DNA of 64,000 bases from JBQTKD01 sp963703165. Lineage in GTDB: Bacteria > Actinomycetota > Actinomycetes > Sporichthyales > Sporichthyaceae. The notes under the pieces are model-generated. The model was given only the letters and a program-made list of their open reading frames with translations, did no database searches and was not told the DNA's origin. Location: the NCBI GenBank assembly GCA_963703165.1, contig OY969798.1, positions 620,001-684,000 on the forward strand. Reading direction: 5' to 3'. Positions 46,826-55,694 of the stretch are shown here, one piece after another. Position 1 is the first letter of the stretch. Each line of letters starts with the position of its first letter. The position numbers and the translations under genes are program-made.

Positions 46826-47633
46826 CGCGTGGGTCCTTCTGCAGTGCTGGATGAGCACCGGCGGCGACCATGTCGGCCACAGCGGTGCGCGGGTCCTTAC
46901 CGGTCACCAGCGTCTCCCCCACGAGTACCGCGTCCGCACCCTGGCGGCCGTACTCGATCACGTCGTGCGGTCCTCGCACACCGGACTCGGCCACCCGCAC
47001 CACGGAGTTCGGGATGAGCGGCGCGAGTCGACCGAAGGTGCCCCGGTCGACCTCCAGCGTGGACAGGTTGCGGGCGTTGACGCCAATCAATTTCGCGCCG
47101 GCATCGACGGCGCGCATCGTCTCGGACTCGGTGTGCACCTCGACCAACGGCGTCATGCCGAGTGACTCGGCCCGCTCGATCAACGAGATCAACGCGTTCT
47201 GCTCGAGTGCCGCGACGATCAGCAGCACGATGTCGGCGCCGCAGGCGCGCGCCTCCCACAGTTGGTAGGCGGTGAACATGAAGTCCTTACGCAGCACCGG
47301 GATCTCGACCTGCGAGCGCACAGCGCTCAGGTCGGCCAGTGAGCCGCCGAAGCGGCGACCCTCGGTGAGCACGCTGATCGCGGAGGCCCCGCCGGCCTCG
47401 TACGCGTCGGCCAGCGCAGCCGGGTCATCGATGGAGGCCAAGGCCCCTTTGGCCGGGCTGGACCGCTTCACCTCGGCGATCACACTGACGCCCGACCCTC
47501 GCAGCCGGCTCAGCACGTCGCGCGGTGCGGGAGCCCGTCGGGCTCGTTCCTTCAACGCTTCCAGCGGCTCGGCGGCCTGGCGCTCGTTGAGGTCTGCGCG
47601 GACCCCAGCCAGGATCTCGTCGAGGACCGACAC
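46815..47633 (-). CDS. trpC: indole-3-glycerol phosphate synthase
   Basis: 272-residue TIM barrel converting CdRP to indole-3-glycerol phosphate. Start GTG 47633 gives VSVLDEILAGVRADLNERQA. Catalytic motifs: VIAEVKRSSPAKG, VLTEGRRFGGSLADL, VLRKDFMFTAYQLWEARA, LVEVHTESE, IGVNARNLSTLEVD and AESGVRGPHDV. It is a TrpC without fused TrpF; the TrpF step is expected to be done by PriA. The 188 bases up to the membrane-protein gene carry no gene. Confidence 0.95.
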   Translation of the reverse strand: MSVLDEILAGVRADLNERQAAEPLEALKERARRAPAPRDVLSRLRGSGVSVIAEVKRSSPAKGALASIDDPAALADAYEAGGASAISVLTEGRRFGGSLADLSAVRSQVEIPVLRKDFMFTAYQLWEARACGADIVLLIVAALEQNALISLIERAESLGMTPLVEVHTESETMRAVDAGAKLIGVNARNLSTLEVDRGTFGRLAPLIPNSVVRVAESGVRGPHDVIEYGRQGADAVLVGETLVTGKDPRTAVADMVAAGAHPALQKDPRGGC

Positions 47634-47821
47634 GGGCGATGTTCCAATCGTCGGCACGCTGGTTGCGTGGTGGCGCCGGTTCCGGGACAGGTGCCGGCGG
47701 TGGGGCGCCCCGCAGTTTCCGGTCCGGTGATTTCCACCGCATCCAGGGGTGAGCGGGACAGCGGCATGGTAGCCCGGCGACCGTTGGTCGCCGGCACAGC
47801 CCCGAGGCTGCGGCCCCGACG

Positions 47822-48406
47822 TCAGAGCGTCGGGTCCTCGCCGCGGTCCAACGCGCGCCACTGGTCGAGCGCGGAGTCCGCTCTCACCTCCGCGGCCGGC
47901 TTCTCCTGCGCCACGTCAGGTCGCTCGTAGCGCGAGGACATCCCCGGCCAGGCCGCACCGCGCATTGCCGTCAGGACGCCGGCGATCAGGCACAGCAGTG
48001 CGCCGAGCACCGCGACCCAGGGCCAGAGCGTCGTGTCGACCCCGGTGGCTGTCGCCGACGCCGTTCCGACGGCTTCCCCGGCCCGGTCGGCCAACTCCCC
48101 GGCACCCGGGTCCGCGGACAGCACCGCGGCGATGCCGGAGCCGAGGCCGGCGGCGGCGATCACGACGCCGATCACCGTGCGCACGGTCGAGCGGGCGGCG
48201 AGCAGTCCCACGGACCCGGCGAGGCACACCAGCGCGCACGCGGGCACCGCCGGGGACAGCGCGGCACCGTTGACGGAGAGGTCCACCCGCAACGGGTCCT
48301 GCACGGCGACGGCGTTCACCCACGGGCGCCCCGCGGCCAGCAGCACCACCGCGGAACCCAGCAGGCAGCCGAGCACCGCCGCGGTCATCTCACGACGAGA
48401 GCTCAC
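47822..48406 (-). CDS. Trp-region conserved membrane protein
   Basis: 194-residue membrane protein of the actinobacterial family found between trpE and trpC. Four hydrophobic segments: TAAVLGCLLGSAVVLLAAGR, AVPACALVCLAGSVGLLAAR, VRTVIGVVIAAAGLGSGIAA and LWPWVAVLGALLCLIAGVLT, with RPWVNAV after the first, then a hydrophilic C terminus ending in DQWRALDRGEDPT. The GTG start overlaps the trpE stop by four bases (GTGA), so it is made together with TrpE. Function unknown; a transport or regulatory link with tryptophan is inferred from position only. Confidence 0.88.
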   Translation of the reverse strand: MSSRREMTAAVLGCLLGSAVVLLAAGRPWVNAVAVQDPLRVDLSVNGAALSPAVPACALVCLAGSVGLLAARSTVRTVIGVVIAAAGLGSGIAAVLSADPGAGELADRAGEAVGTASATATGVDTTLWPWVAVLGALLCLIAGVLTAMRGAAWPGMSSRYERPDVAQEKPAAEVRADSALDQWRALDRGEDPTL

Positions 48407-49941
48407 GAGCCGTCCACGCTGCGCAAGGTGGCCGCGACAGCGATCGCACGCAGCACCGCGGCCGCCTTGTTGCGGCATTCCGCGTCCTCGGTCTCCGGAT
48501 CGGAGTCGGCCACGATCCCCGCCCCGGCCTGCACGTAAGCGATGCCGTCGCGCACCAACGCGGTGCGGATGGCGATCGCGGTGTCCAGTTCGCCGGCGAA
48601 GTCCAGGTACCCGATGACGCCGCCGTAGAGACCGCGCCGGGTGGGTTCCAGTTCCTCGATGATCTCCATCGCCCGGGGCTTGGGCGCCCCGGACAAGGTG
48701 CCCGCAGGGAAGCACGCGGTGAGCGCGTCGAACGCCGTCAGGCCGGGGGCCAGACGTCCGACCACCGTCGAGACGATGTGCATGACGTGCGAGTACCGCT
48801 CGATCGACATGAAGTCGACGACCTCGACACTGCCCGGCGCGCAGACCCGTCCGAGGTCGTTGCGGCCGAGATCCACGAGCATGAGGTGCTCGGCACGTTC
48901 CTTGGGGTCGGCGAGCAGGTCCGCGGCCAACGCAGAGTCCTGCTCCGGATCGCTTCCCCGAGGCCGGGTGCCCGCAATTGGGTGCAGCATCGCCCGGCCG
49001 TCGTTCACCTTGACCAGCGCCTCCGGGCTGGACCCGACGACGTCGAAGCCGCCCGCGGCGCTGCCGTCGGGACCGGGGAAGCGCAACAGATAAAGGTACG
49101 GGCTCGGGTTGGTCAGGCGCAGCACCCGGTAGATGTCCAGGGCGCTCGCGCTGGTGGGCATCGCGAAGCGCTGGGAGACGACGATCTGGAAGGCCTCCCC
49201 GGCGTGGATCTCCTCGACGGCCCGGGAGACGGCGGCCAGGTACTCCTCGCGGGGCGTTCCCGAGGTGTAGTCCGGCTGCGCGTCGTGATCGAGCACGGCG
49301 GCCGAGCCGGCTTCGGGCCGGGCCAGGTCCGCGGTCATCGCGGCCAGGCGCTCGACGGCCGACTCCCAAGCCGCGTCGACCCCGGCGTCGCTGCCGTCCC
49401 AGTTCACGGCGTTGGCGATGAGGACGACCGAACCGTCCTCGTGGTCGAGCACCGCGAGGTCGGTGGCCAGCAGCATGGACAGCTCGGGCAGGTGCAGGTC
49501 GTCGACAGCCTTCTCGGGCAACCGTTCGAGGCGACGCACGGCGTCGTACCCGATGAACCCGACCAGGCCTCCGGTGAGCGGGGGCAGCCCGGGCGCCGCC
49601 TCGGTGCGCAACGCCTCCACGGTCCCGCGCAGGGCGGTGAGCGGGTCCCCGGAGGTCGGCACCCCGACGGGCGGGCGCCCGATCCAGGTCGCGACGCCGT
49701 CCTGCTCGGTGAGCATCGCGGGGCTGTTGACGCCGACGAAGGAGTACCGGCCCCAGACCCGCCCGTGCTCGGCGGACTCGAGCAGGAACGTGCCGGGGCG
49801 CTCCCCGGCGAGCTTGCGGTACAGCCCGACGGGCGTCTCAGCGTCGGCGAGGAGCCGTCGGGTCACCGGGATGACCTTCCGGGTCTTCGCCATCTCCCGG
49901 AAGGTCTCCAGGTCGGGCGTCGGGCCGGCGTGGAAGGTCAT
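48403..49941 (-). CDS. trpE: anthranilate synthase component I
   Basis: 512-residue chorismate-utilising enzyme. The N-terminal domain holds the tryptophan-feedback site region LLESAEHGRVWGRYSFVGVN. The catalytic domain has SPEALVKVNDGRAMLHPIAG, TRPRGSDPEQD, LVDLGRNDLGRVCAPGSV, ALTACFPAGTLSGAPKPRAM and YGGVIGYLDFAGELDTAIAI. The ATG at 49941 overlaps the hisI stop by four bases. trpG and trpD are not in the window. A trp attenuator was not seen, consistent with coupling to hisI upstream. Confidence 0.95.
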   Translation of the reverse strand: MTFHAGPTPDLETFREMAKTRKVIPVTRRLLADAETPVGLYRKLAGERPGTFLLESAEHGRVWGRYSFVGVNSPAMLTEQDGVATWIGRPPVGVPTSGDPLTALRGTVEALRTEAAPGLPPLTGGLVGFIGYDAVRRLERLPEKAVDDLHLPELSMLLATDLAVLDHEDGSVVLIANAVNWDGSDAGVDAAWESAVERLAAMTADLARPEAGSAAVLDHDAQPDYTSGTPREEYLAAVSRAVEEIHAGEAFQIVVSQRFAMPTSASALDIYRVLRLTNPSPYLYLLRFPGPDGSAAGGFDVVGSSPEALVKVNDGRAMLHPIAGTRPRGSDPEQDSALAADLLADPKERAEHLMLVDLGRNDLGRVCAPGSVEVVDFMSIERYSHVMHIVSTVVGRLAPGLTAFDALTACFPAGTLSGAPKPRAMEIIEELEPTRRGLYGGVIGYLDFAGELDTAIAIRTALVRDGIAYVQAGAGIVADSDPETEDAECRNKAAAVLRAIAVAATLRSVDGS

Positions 49942-50330
49942 CGGTCGTTTCCAGTGGTCGGCAGCGGGTCGGCGTCGAAGCAGGTCCGGGTGCCGGTGTG
50001 GCAGGCCGGACCCTCCTGGTCGACCCGGACGAGCACCGCGTCGCCGTCGCAGTCCAGCGCGACCGAGCGGACCCACTGCTTGTGCCCGGAGGTCTCGCCC
50101 TTCACCCAGTACTCCTGACGGCTGCGGCTGAAGTAGGTGGCCCGACCGCTGGTGAGCGTGCGGTGCAGCGCCTCGTCGTCCATCCAGCCGAGCATCAGGA
50201 CCTCACCGGTGTCCCACTGCTGTGCGATCGCGGCCACCAGGCCATGGGCGTCGCGCTTGAGGCGGGCGGCGATGGACGGATCCAGGCCGCTCACAGGCGG
50301 CGGGGCGGAGGACGGAGCGCTTGCAGACAT
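49938..50330 (-). CDS. hisI: phosphoribosyl-AMP cyclohydrolase
   Basis: 130-residue enzyme of the third step of histidine synthesis. Motifs: VAAIAQQWDTGEVLMLGWMD, YFSRSRQEYWVKGETSGHKQ, the metal-binding DCDGDAVLVRVDQEGPACHT and CHTGTRTCF. A HisE domain is not fused, as usual in actinobacteria. It is separated from hisF by the EspI-like gene on the other strand and is joined to trpE by an ATGA overlap, so it begins a hisI-trp unit. The 164-base gap to its right should contain divergent promoters. Confidence 0.95.
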   Translation of the reverse strand: MSASAPSSAPPPVSGLDPSIAARLKRDAHGLVAAIAQQWDTGEVLMLGWMDDEALHRTLTSGRATYFSRSRQEYWVKGETSGHKQWVRSVALDCDGDAVLVRVDQEGPACHTGTRTCFDADPLPTTGNDR

Positions 50331-50494
50331 GCCCCAGATTCTGCCGGTTCGCGCAGATCGGGACCGACACCTGAGCCAGCACGGAGTAATGCACTACTGA
50401 AGTGGCTCGTGTTGTCTAGAGTTGCGGTGATTGATGATCAATTTCGGCGCGCCTGCCTGAATCGGCATGCGTCCGAACGGGGGAGGTATGACTG

Positions 50495-52228
50495 ATGAAT
50501 CCCAGACGTCCGGTCGACCCGCCCCCGGAGTGGGGGCCGGCATGGGACCATGCGCGGAGTGATGGCGCACTGCGCACAGGTCTTCTGGACCCCACTGAGG
50601 GGGATATCGGCATGAGCAGCAAGGGCAGGGGCGCCGGGTCGCCGAGCGGCCGTCCGGACGAGGGCGACGGCGCCCGCGCGGGCGGGTCGGCGGCGTCGAC
50701 CGGCGCGACGGCCACCGACGGCTCCACCGGCACTCCCGCGCCGGGCTCCCCGCCCGCGCAGCGGGACTCCGGTTCGTCGGTGACCACGGCGAAGGAGGGC
50801 GAGCCGGGCACGCGCAGCTGGCTGTACAACCAGCTGGGCATCGCCGCGGAGAACCGGCCCGAGGCCGCGGGGGCGGAGCAGTCCGTCAAGCCCACGATGC
50901 CGAAGCTGGACTTCGACGCGTTGCGCCCGGGCGACCCCAACGAGTCGCCGTTCCCGCCCGGTTCGCTCGGCGGCGGGGTCGAGGACCCTGAGCCCCGGAA
51001 GTTCCACGGATTTCCCAAGCCCGGGTCGGGGCTGCCCACAGTGGTGGAGAGTGGCTCCGGCTTGCCGGCCGCCGTCGTCGAACCGGGCAGCAACGCGTTG
51101 CCGCCCGGCGTCGTCGCCGGCCGACCGACCAACCGAGCGCCGGAACCGGCGCCCGAGGAGAACCCCTTCCGTTTGTACGACGAGCGGACCGCGACGGGAG
51201 ACGTCGACCTGTCCAGTAACCCCGCCCCCGCCCGGGCCTCGGCGCCTGCGCCTGCCCCGGCTCGCGCGCAGATGCCGGCCGACACCGAGAAGCTCTCGGC
51301 CGACAGCCTCACCGCCGACAACGTCCTCAAGAAGCGCAAGACCCCGGCCAGCAAGGGCTGGCGCAAGGGTCTGATGTCTTCCACCGGCATCAACCTCGGT
51401 CCGTCGCGCAAGGAACTGCACGACGCCGGGTTCGAGAACCGGGTCCGCACCCCCATCGACGGCTGCCACCGCCTCGCGGTCATCAGCCTCAAAGGCGGCG
51501 TCGGCAAAACCACCACCGCCGCGACCCTCGGCTCGATGTTCGCCTCGCTGCGCGGGGACCGCGTCATCGCGGTCGACGCCAACCCGGACCGCGGAACCCT
51601 CGGCGACAAGATCGTCGCCGGGATGACCCGGGCCACGGTGCGCGACTTCGTGCGCCGCAGCCCGCAGCTGGACCGGTACTCCGCGGTGCGTGAGTTCACC
51701 GCTCAGGCGTCCTCGCGCCTGGAGGTGCTCTGCTCGGAGTCCGACCCGCTGGCGTCGATGGCCTTCTCCGAAGCCGACTACCGGGTGATCTCCGACATCC
51801 TCGAGCGCTTCTACAACCTGATCCTCACCGACTGCGGCACCGGTCTGCTGCACTCGGCGATGGTCGGGGTGCTCGCCAAGGCCGACCAGGTCGTCATCGT
51901 CAGCTCGGCCAGCCTCGACGGCGCCCGCAGCGCGAGCGCGACACTGGACTGGCTCGAGGCGCATGGGTACTCGAAGCTCGCGCAGGACTCGGTCACCGTG
52001 GTGACCTCGGTCCGGCCGAAGTCCGACGCCGTGCATCTCAACGAGATCATGGGCCACTTCGCCAAGCGCACCCGCGCTGTCGTCGCGGTCCCCTACGACC
52101 CGCACCTGGCCGAGGGTGGCCAGATCGACCTGGACCGGATGAGCAGGATCGCGTACCACGCGTACCTGGAGCTGGCAGCCGAGGTCGGCGACGCCTTCAC
52201 TCGCCTGAGCCACAACCAGAACGCCTGA
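50495..52228 (+). CDS. ParA/MinD-family ATPase with disordered N terminus, EspI-like
   Basis: 577-residue protein. The first 310 or so residues are Pro/Gly/Ala/Ser-rich and probably disordered. The C-terminal part is a deviant-Walker ATPase: HRLAVISLKGGVGKTTTAAT (Walker A with the ParA lysine), RVIAVDANPDRGTLGDKIV, and LTDCGTGLLHSAMVG as the A'/B segments. The order matches EspI-type ATPases of type VII secretion loci and related actinobacterial MinD-like proteins. No other type VII gene is nearby, so a role in secretion is not assured. It interrupts the his gene set on the opposite strand. Confidence 0.82.
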   Translation: MNPRRPVDPPPEWGPAWDHARSDGALRTGLLDPTEGDIGMSSKGRGAGSPSGRPDEGDGARAGGSAASTGATATDGSTGTPAPGSPPAQRDSGSSVTTAKEGEPGTRSWLYNQLGIAAENRPEAAGAEQSVKPTMPKLDFDALRPGDPNESPFPPGSLGGGVEDPEPRKFHGFPKPGSGLPTVVESGSGLPAAVVEPGSNALPPGVVAGRPTNRAPEPAPEENPFRLYDERTATGDVDLSSNPAPARASAPAPAPARAQMPADTEKLSADSLTADNVLKKRKTPASKGWRKGLMSSTGINLGPSRKELHDAGFENRVRTPIDGCHRLAVISLKGGVGKTTTAATLGSMFASLRGDRVIAVDANPDRGTLGDKIVAGMTRATVRDFVRRSPQLDRYSAVREFTAQASSRLEVLCSESDPLASMAFSEADYRVISDILERFYNLILTDCGTGLLHSAMVGVLAKADQVVIVSSASLDGARSASATLDWLEAHGYSKLAQDSVTVVTSVRPKSDAVHLNEIMGHFAKRTRAVVAVPYDPHLAEGGQIDLDRMSRIAYHAYLELAAEVGDAFTRLSHNQNA

Positions 52229-52243
52229 ACCACCAGCACTTCC

Positions 52244-52274
52244 GAACGGCGGGGCCCTCCGGGTCCCGCCGTTC
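52244..52274. terminator. bidirectional terminator between EspI-like gene and hisF
   Basis: Perfect 10-bp stem gaacggcggg/cccgccgttc (52244-52253 with 52265-52274) and an 11-base loop, between the convergent stops at 52228 and 52281. Confidence 0.8.
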
Positions 52275-52280
52275 TTCGTC

Positions 52281-53054
52281 TCAGCGGACCGGGTGCCCAG
52301 CCGTGCGCAGCGCTTCCTTGACCTGCCCGATCCGCAGATCGCCGAAGTGGAAAACCGAGGCCGCGAGGACTGCGTCGGCGCCGGCGGCGACGGCCGGCGC
52401 GAAGTCGTCGACCTTGCCCGCGCCACCGCTGGCGATCACCGGAACGGTGACCACCTCACGGACCTGACGGAGCATCACCAGGTCGTAGCCGTCCTTGGTG
52501 CCGTCAGCGTCCATGGAGTTCAGCAGGATCTCCCCTGCGCCGAGCTCGCAGCCGCGACGGCACCACTCGACGGCGTCGATGCCGGTGCCGCGGCGGCCGC
52601 CGTGGGTGGTGACTTCGAAGCCCGACGCGGTCTGGGTCTCGCCCGGCGGGACGCGGCGGGCGTCGATGGACAGCACGAGCACCTGGTTGCCGAACCGGTC
52701 GGCGATCTCCGCGATCAGCGCGGGCCGGGCGATCGCGGCGGTGTTCACCCCGACCTTGTCCGCGCCGGCGCGCAGCAACTTGTCGACGTCCGCCACGGTG
52801 CGCACTCCCCCGCCGACGGTCAGCGGGATGAACACCTGCTCCGCGGTCCGCGAGACGACCTCGTAGGTGGTTTCACGCGATCCGCTGGACGCGGTGATGT
52901 CGAGGAAGGTCAGTTCGTCGGCGCCGTCCGCGTCGTACTTGCGCGCCAGTTCGACCGGGTCACCCGCATCGCGCAGGTTGCGGAAGTTGACGCCCTTGAC
53001 CACACGCCCCGCATCGACGTCCAGACAGGGGATCACCCGCACCGCAACACTCAT
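52281..53054 (-). CDS. hisF: imidazole glycerol phosphate synthase, cyclase subunit
   Basis: 257-residue TIM barrel that closes the imidazole ring using ammonia from HisH. The catalytic Asp pair is in VIPCLDVDAGRVVKGVNF (residue 12) and ILLNSMDADGTKDGYD. Phosphate-binding VGGGVRTVADV and IASGGAGKVDDF are present. Its ATG lies inside the priA end (ATGA overlap). No hisG or hisE gene is seen in the window. Confidence 0.96.
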   Translation of the reverse strand: MSVAVRVIPCLDVDAGRVVKGVNFRNLRDAGDPVELARKYDADGADELTFLDITASSGSRETTYEVVSRTAEQVFIPLTVGGGVRTVADVDKLLRAGADKVGVNTAAIARPALIAEIADRFGNQVLVLSIDARRVPPGETQTASGFEVTTHGGRRGTGIDAVEWCRRGCELGAGEILLNSMDADGTKDGYDLVMLRQVREVVTVPVIASGGAGKVDDFAPAVAAGADAVLAASVFHFGDLRIGQVKEALRTAGHPVR

Positions 53055-53779
53055 GCGGAGGCAACCGCTGCGAGGGCTTCTTCCATGGTGAAGGCGCCGG
53101 CGTAGAGGGCCTTGCCGACGATCGCGCCCTCGACGCCGATCGGGACCAGGCTCGCGATCGCGCGCAGGTCGTCGAGGCTGGAGACCCCACCGGAGGCGAC
53201 CACCGGCTTGTCTGTGCGTTCGCAGACCTCGCGCAGCAACTCGAGGTTCGGGCCGCGCAAGGTTCCGTCCTTGGTGACGTCGGTGACGACGTAGCGGGCG
53301 CACCCCTCCGCGTCGAGGCGGGCGAGCACCTCCCAGATGTCGCCGCCCTCCTGGGTCCAACCGCGGCCGGCGAGGGTGGTGCCGCGGACGTCGAGGCCGA
53401 CGGCGACGCGGTCGCCCCACTTCGCGATGGCCGCGGCACACCACGTCGGGTTCTCCAGGGCGGCGGTGCCGATGTTCACCCGCGCGCACCCGGTGGCCAT
53501 GGCGGCCTCCAGCGACGCGTCGTCGCGGATGCCGCCGCTCATCTCGACCTTGATGTCGAGCTTGGCGACGACCTCGTGCAGGATCTCGCGGTTCGAGCCC
53601 CGCCCGAACGCGGCGTCGAGGTCCACGAGGTGCAGCCACTCGGCACCGGCGGCCTGCCACGCGAGCGCGGCGGCCAACGGTTCCCCGTAGTTGGTCTCAC
53701 TGCCGGCGGCGCCCTGAACCAGACGCACCGCCTGACCGGAGGCGACGTCGACGGCGGGCAACAGTTCGAGCGTGGACAT
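53051..53779 (-). CDS. priA: bifunctional HisA/TrpF isomerase PriA
   Basis: 242-residue TIM barrel that isomerises ProFAR in histidine synthesis and, in actinobacteria, PRA in tryptophan synthesis. The catalytic pair is Asp11 (LLPAVDVASG) and the Asp in VVTDVTKDGTLRGPN near residue 175. GRGSNREIL and the ARVNIGTAALENPTW segment fit PriA more than single-function HisA. No trpF gene lies in the trp cluster here, which supports the dual role. It overlaps hisF by four bases. Confidence 0.92.
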   Translation of the reverse strand: MSTLELLPAVDVASGQAVRLVQGAAGSETNYGEPLAAALAWQAAGAEWLHLVDLDAAFGRGSNREILHEVVAKLDIKVEMSGGIRDDASLEAAMATGCARVNIGTAALENPTWCAAAIAKWGDRVAVGLDVRGTTLAGRGWTQEGGDIWEVLARLDAEGCARYVVTDVTKDGTLRGPNLELLREVCERTDKPVVASGGVSSLDDLRAIASLVPIGVEGAIVGKALYAGAFTMEEALAAVASA

Positions 53780-53818
53780 GCGTCGGAGATTACAGGCGCA
53801 CGTCGTGTGGCCCGCGTC

Positions 53819-54994
53819 TCAGTCCGCGTTGCCCTTGCTCCACTTGGTCCAGGAGATGTTCCAGTCGGCATAACGGTTCGTCAGGTCCTTGTAGCTCTTG
53901 GACGAACCTGTCACCACGACCGGATCACCGAGCAGGCTGTGTTCCCAGATCCACCGCGCGTCCTTCGTCAACATGCCGACGCAACCGTGGCTGGCGTTGG
54001 CCTCACCGATGCTGCTCTTGTTCCACGGGGCGTCGTGGATGAACTCCCCGCTGTTGGTGAGCCGGATCGCGTACTGCGACTCCTCCGTGTAGTCCTCCGG
54101 GGCGTCGATCGCCTCGTTGGTCCACTCCTTCGTGCCGACCTTGTCCATCATGATCTTCACGCCGTTGCGGGTCTCCCAGCCGGGCTTGCCGGTGGAAACG
54201 TCGAACTTCTTGATCGCCTTGTCGTCACGCATGACGGTGAGCTTGCGGGCCTTGGTGTCGATCTCGAGCACCTGCAGGCGGCCGATGGTGAACTCCGAGG
54301 TCTTGTTCTCCCCGCCGATCACGCCGTCGCCGGCGCTGCGCTCGGCGATGCGTGCCTGCAGTTTCACCTTCGTGTCCGCGGGCCAGAACTCCTGCGGGCG
54401 GAAGTGCACATGGGTGTCGTCGATCCAGTACCAGGCGCCCTCCACCGGAGGCGTCGAGGTGACCCGCAGCGCGGACTGCACGATCTTCCGGTTGGCGACC
54501 GGCTGGTTGAACGCGACCACGATCGGGTGGCCGACGCCGACCTTCGCGCCGTCCTCGGGGGTGATGCTTTCGATCTGCAATGTGCCCGACTGCTTGATGT
54601 CCTTGCTGCCGAACGTGGCGGTCTTCTCGACCTGCGCCCCGTCGGCGCCAGTCGCCCACGCCTCGACGCGGTACTTGGTGTCGACGCGTACCGGGACGTC
54701 CGCCAACCAACTCGCCGCGTCGGGGCTCATCGTGCCCTCGACGTCGCGGTCGTCGTTGTCGGTGACGCGGACCTCGGTGAGCTTCCCGTTCGTCACCCGC
54801 ACCGCGATCTTGGTGTCGGTGGCGACCTTCTTCGACCCGGACTTCGGATCGATGGTGATCGTGGCGGGTCCGGACGAGGCAGAGGCCGCCGGTGATTCGG
54901 GCGGGCCGGCGGCGGTACTCGTCCCACAAGCGGACAAACCGGTCAGAACAAGCAGAACCACCGCCCCGAGGGCGGTGGAAGCATGATGTCGCAT
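53819..54994 (-). CDS. L,D-transpeptidase lipoprotein
   Basis: 391-residue cell-wall enzyme that forms 3-3 cross-links. The signal ends in the lipobox LTGLSACGT. Two Ig-like domains follow (about residues 40-245), including SITPEDGAKVGVGHPIVVAF and the ERSAGDGVIGGENKTSEF region, then the YkuD domain with the active-site motif HGCVGM, Cys near residue 338 and His near 336, preceded by IHDAPWN. The C-terminal helix WNISWTKWSKGN completes the pattern of mycobacterial LdtA/B-type enzymes. It lies between hisH and priA, an unusual place. Confidence 0.93.
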   Translation of the reverse strand: MRHHASTALGAVVLLVLTGLSACGTSTAAGPPESPAASASSGPATITIDPKSGSKKVATDTKIAVRVTNGKLTEVRVTDNDDRDVEGTMSPDAASWLADVPVRVDTKYRVEAWATGADGAQVEKTATFGSKDIKQSGTLQIESITPEDGAKVGVGHPIVVAFNQPVANRKIVQSALRVTSTPPVEGAWYWIDDTHVHFRPQEFWPADTKVKLQARIAERSAGDGVIGGENKTSEFTIGRLQVLEIDTKARKLTVMRDDKAIKKFDVSTGKPGWETRNGVKIMMDKVGTKEWTNEAIDAPEDYTEESQYAIRLTNSGEFIHDAPWNKSSIGEANASHGCVGMLTKDARWIWEHSLLGDPVVVTGSSKSYKDLTNRYADWNISWTKWSKGNAD

Positions 54995-55058
54995 GGCCCT
55001 CGTCTACCCCACGGGCCCCCTCGACATTCGACCCCGTTCGAGGGTGGGCGATTCGTCC

Positions 55059-55694
55059 CTATCCGAGGGTGGCGAGCCAATTCGTCAGCAGCGCGGCGCC
55101 CGCGTCCCCGGACTTCTCCGGGTGGAACTGGGTGGCGCACAACGCCTCGTTCTCCACGGCGGCGACGAACGGTTCGCCGTGTTCCGCCCAGGTCACCTTG
55201 GGGGGAATGAACGGAGCTTCCACCTTCAATCTCCACTCCCGGACGGCGTAGGAGTGCACGAAGTAGAACCGTTCGTCCTCGATGCCCTTGAACAACCTTG
55301 TGCTGTGGGGCGCGTTGACGGCGTTCCAGCCCATGTGCGGCAGCACCGGCGCGTGCAGTCGCTCGACGACTCCCGGCCACTCCGCGCATCCCGCGGTCGT
55401 CACTCCGTGCTCGACGCCGTGGTCGAAGAGGACCTGCATGCCGACGCAGATCCCGAGCACCGGGCGACCGCCGGCCAGTCGTCGGCCGATGATCTCCGGG
55501 CCGTGGATCTTGCGCAGCCCTGCCATGCATGCCGCGTATGCCCCGACCCCCGGAACCACGAGCCCGTCGGCGTTCTCCGCGAGCTTGCGGTCGGCCGTCA
55601 CGGTGACGTTGGCCCCGACCCGTTCCACCGCGCGTTGCGCGGACCGCAGATTGCCCGACCCGTAATCCAGGACGACGACGTTGGGACCATTCAC
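55059..55694 (-). CDS. hisH: imidazole glycerol phosphate synthase, glutaminase subunit
   Basis: 211-residue class I glutamine amidotransferase supplying ammonia to HisF. The nucleophile is in VLGICVGMQVLFDHG near Cys80, and the His/Glu pair in ATQFHPEKSGDAG. N-terminal VVLDYGSGNLRSAQRAV matches the family. Its start overlaps the hisB stop by four bases. The HisF partner is encoded about 2 kb away past the L,D-transpeptidase gene. Confidence 0.95.
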   Translation of the reverse strand: MNGPNVVVLDYGSGNLRSAQRAVERVGANVTVTADRKLAENADGLVVPGVGAYAACMAGLRKIHGPEIIGRRLAGGRPVLGICVGMQVLFDHGVEHGVTTAGCAEWPGVVERLHAPVLPHMGWNAVNAPHSTRLFKGIEDERFYFVHSYAVREWRLKVEAPFIPPKVTWAEHGEPFVAAVENEALCATQFHPEKSGDAGAALLTNWLATLG

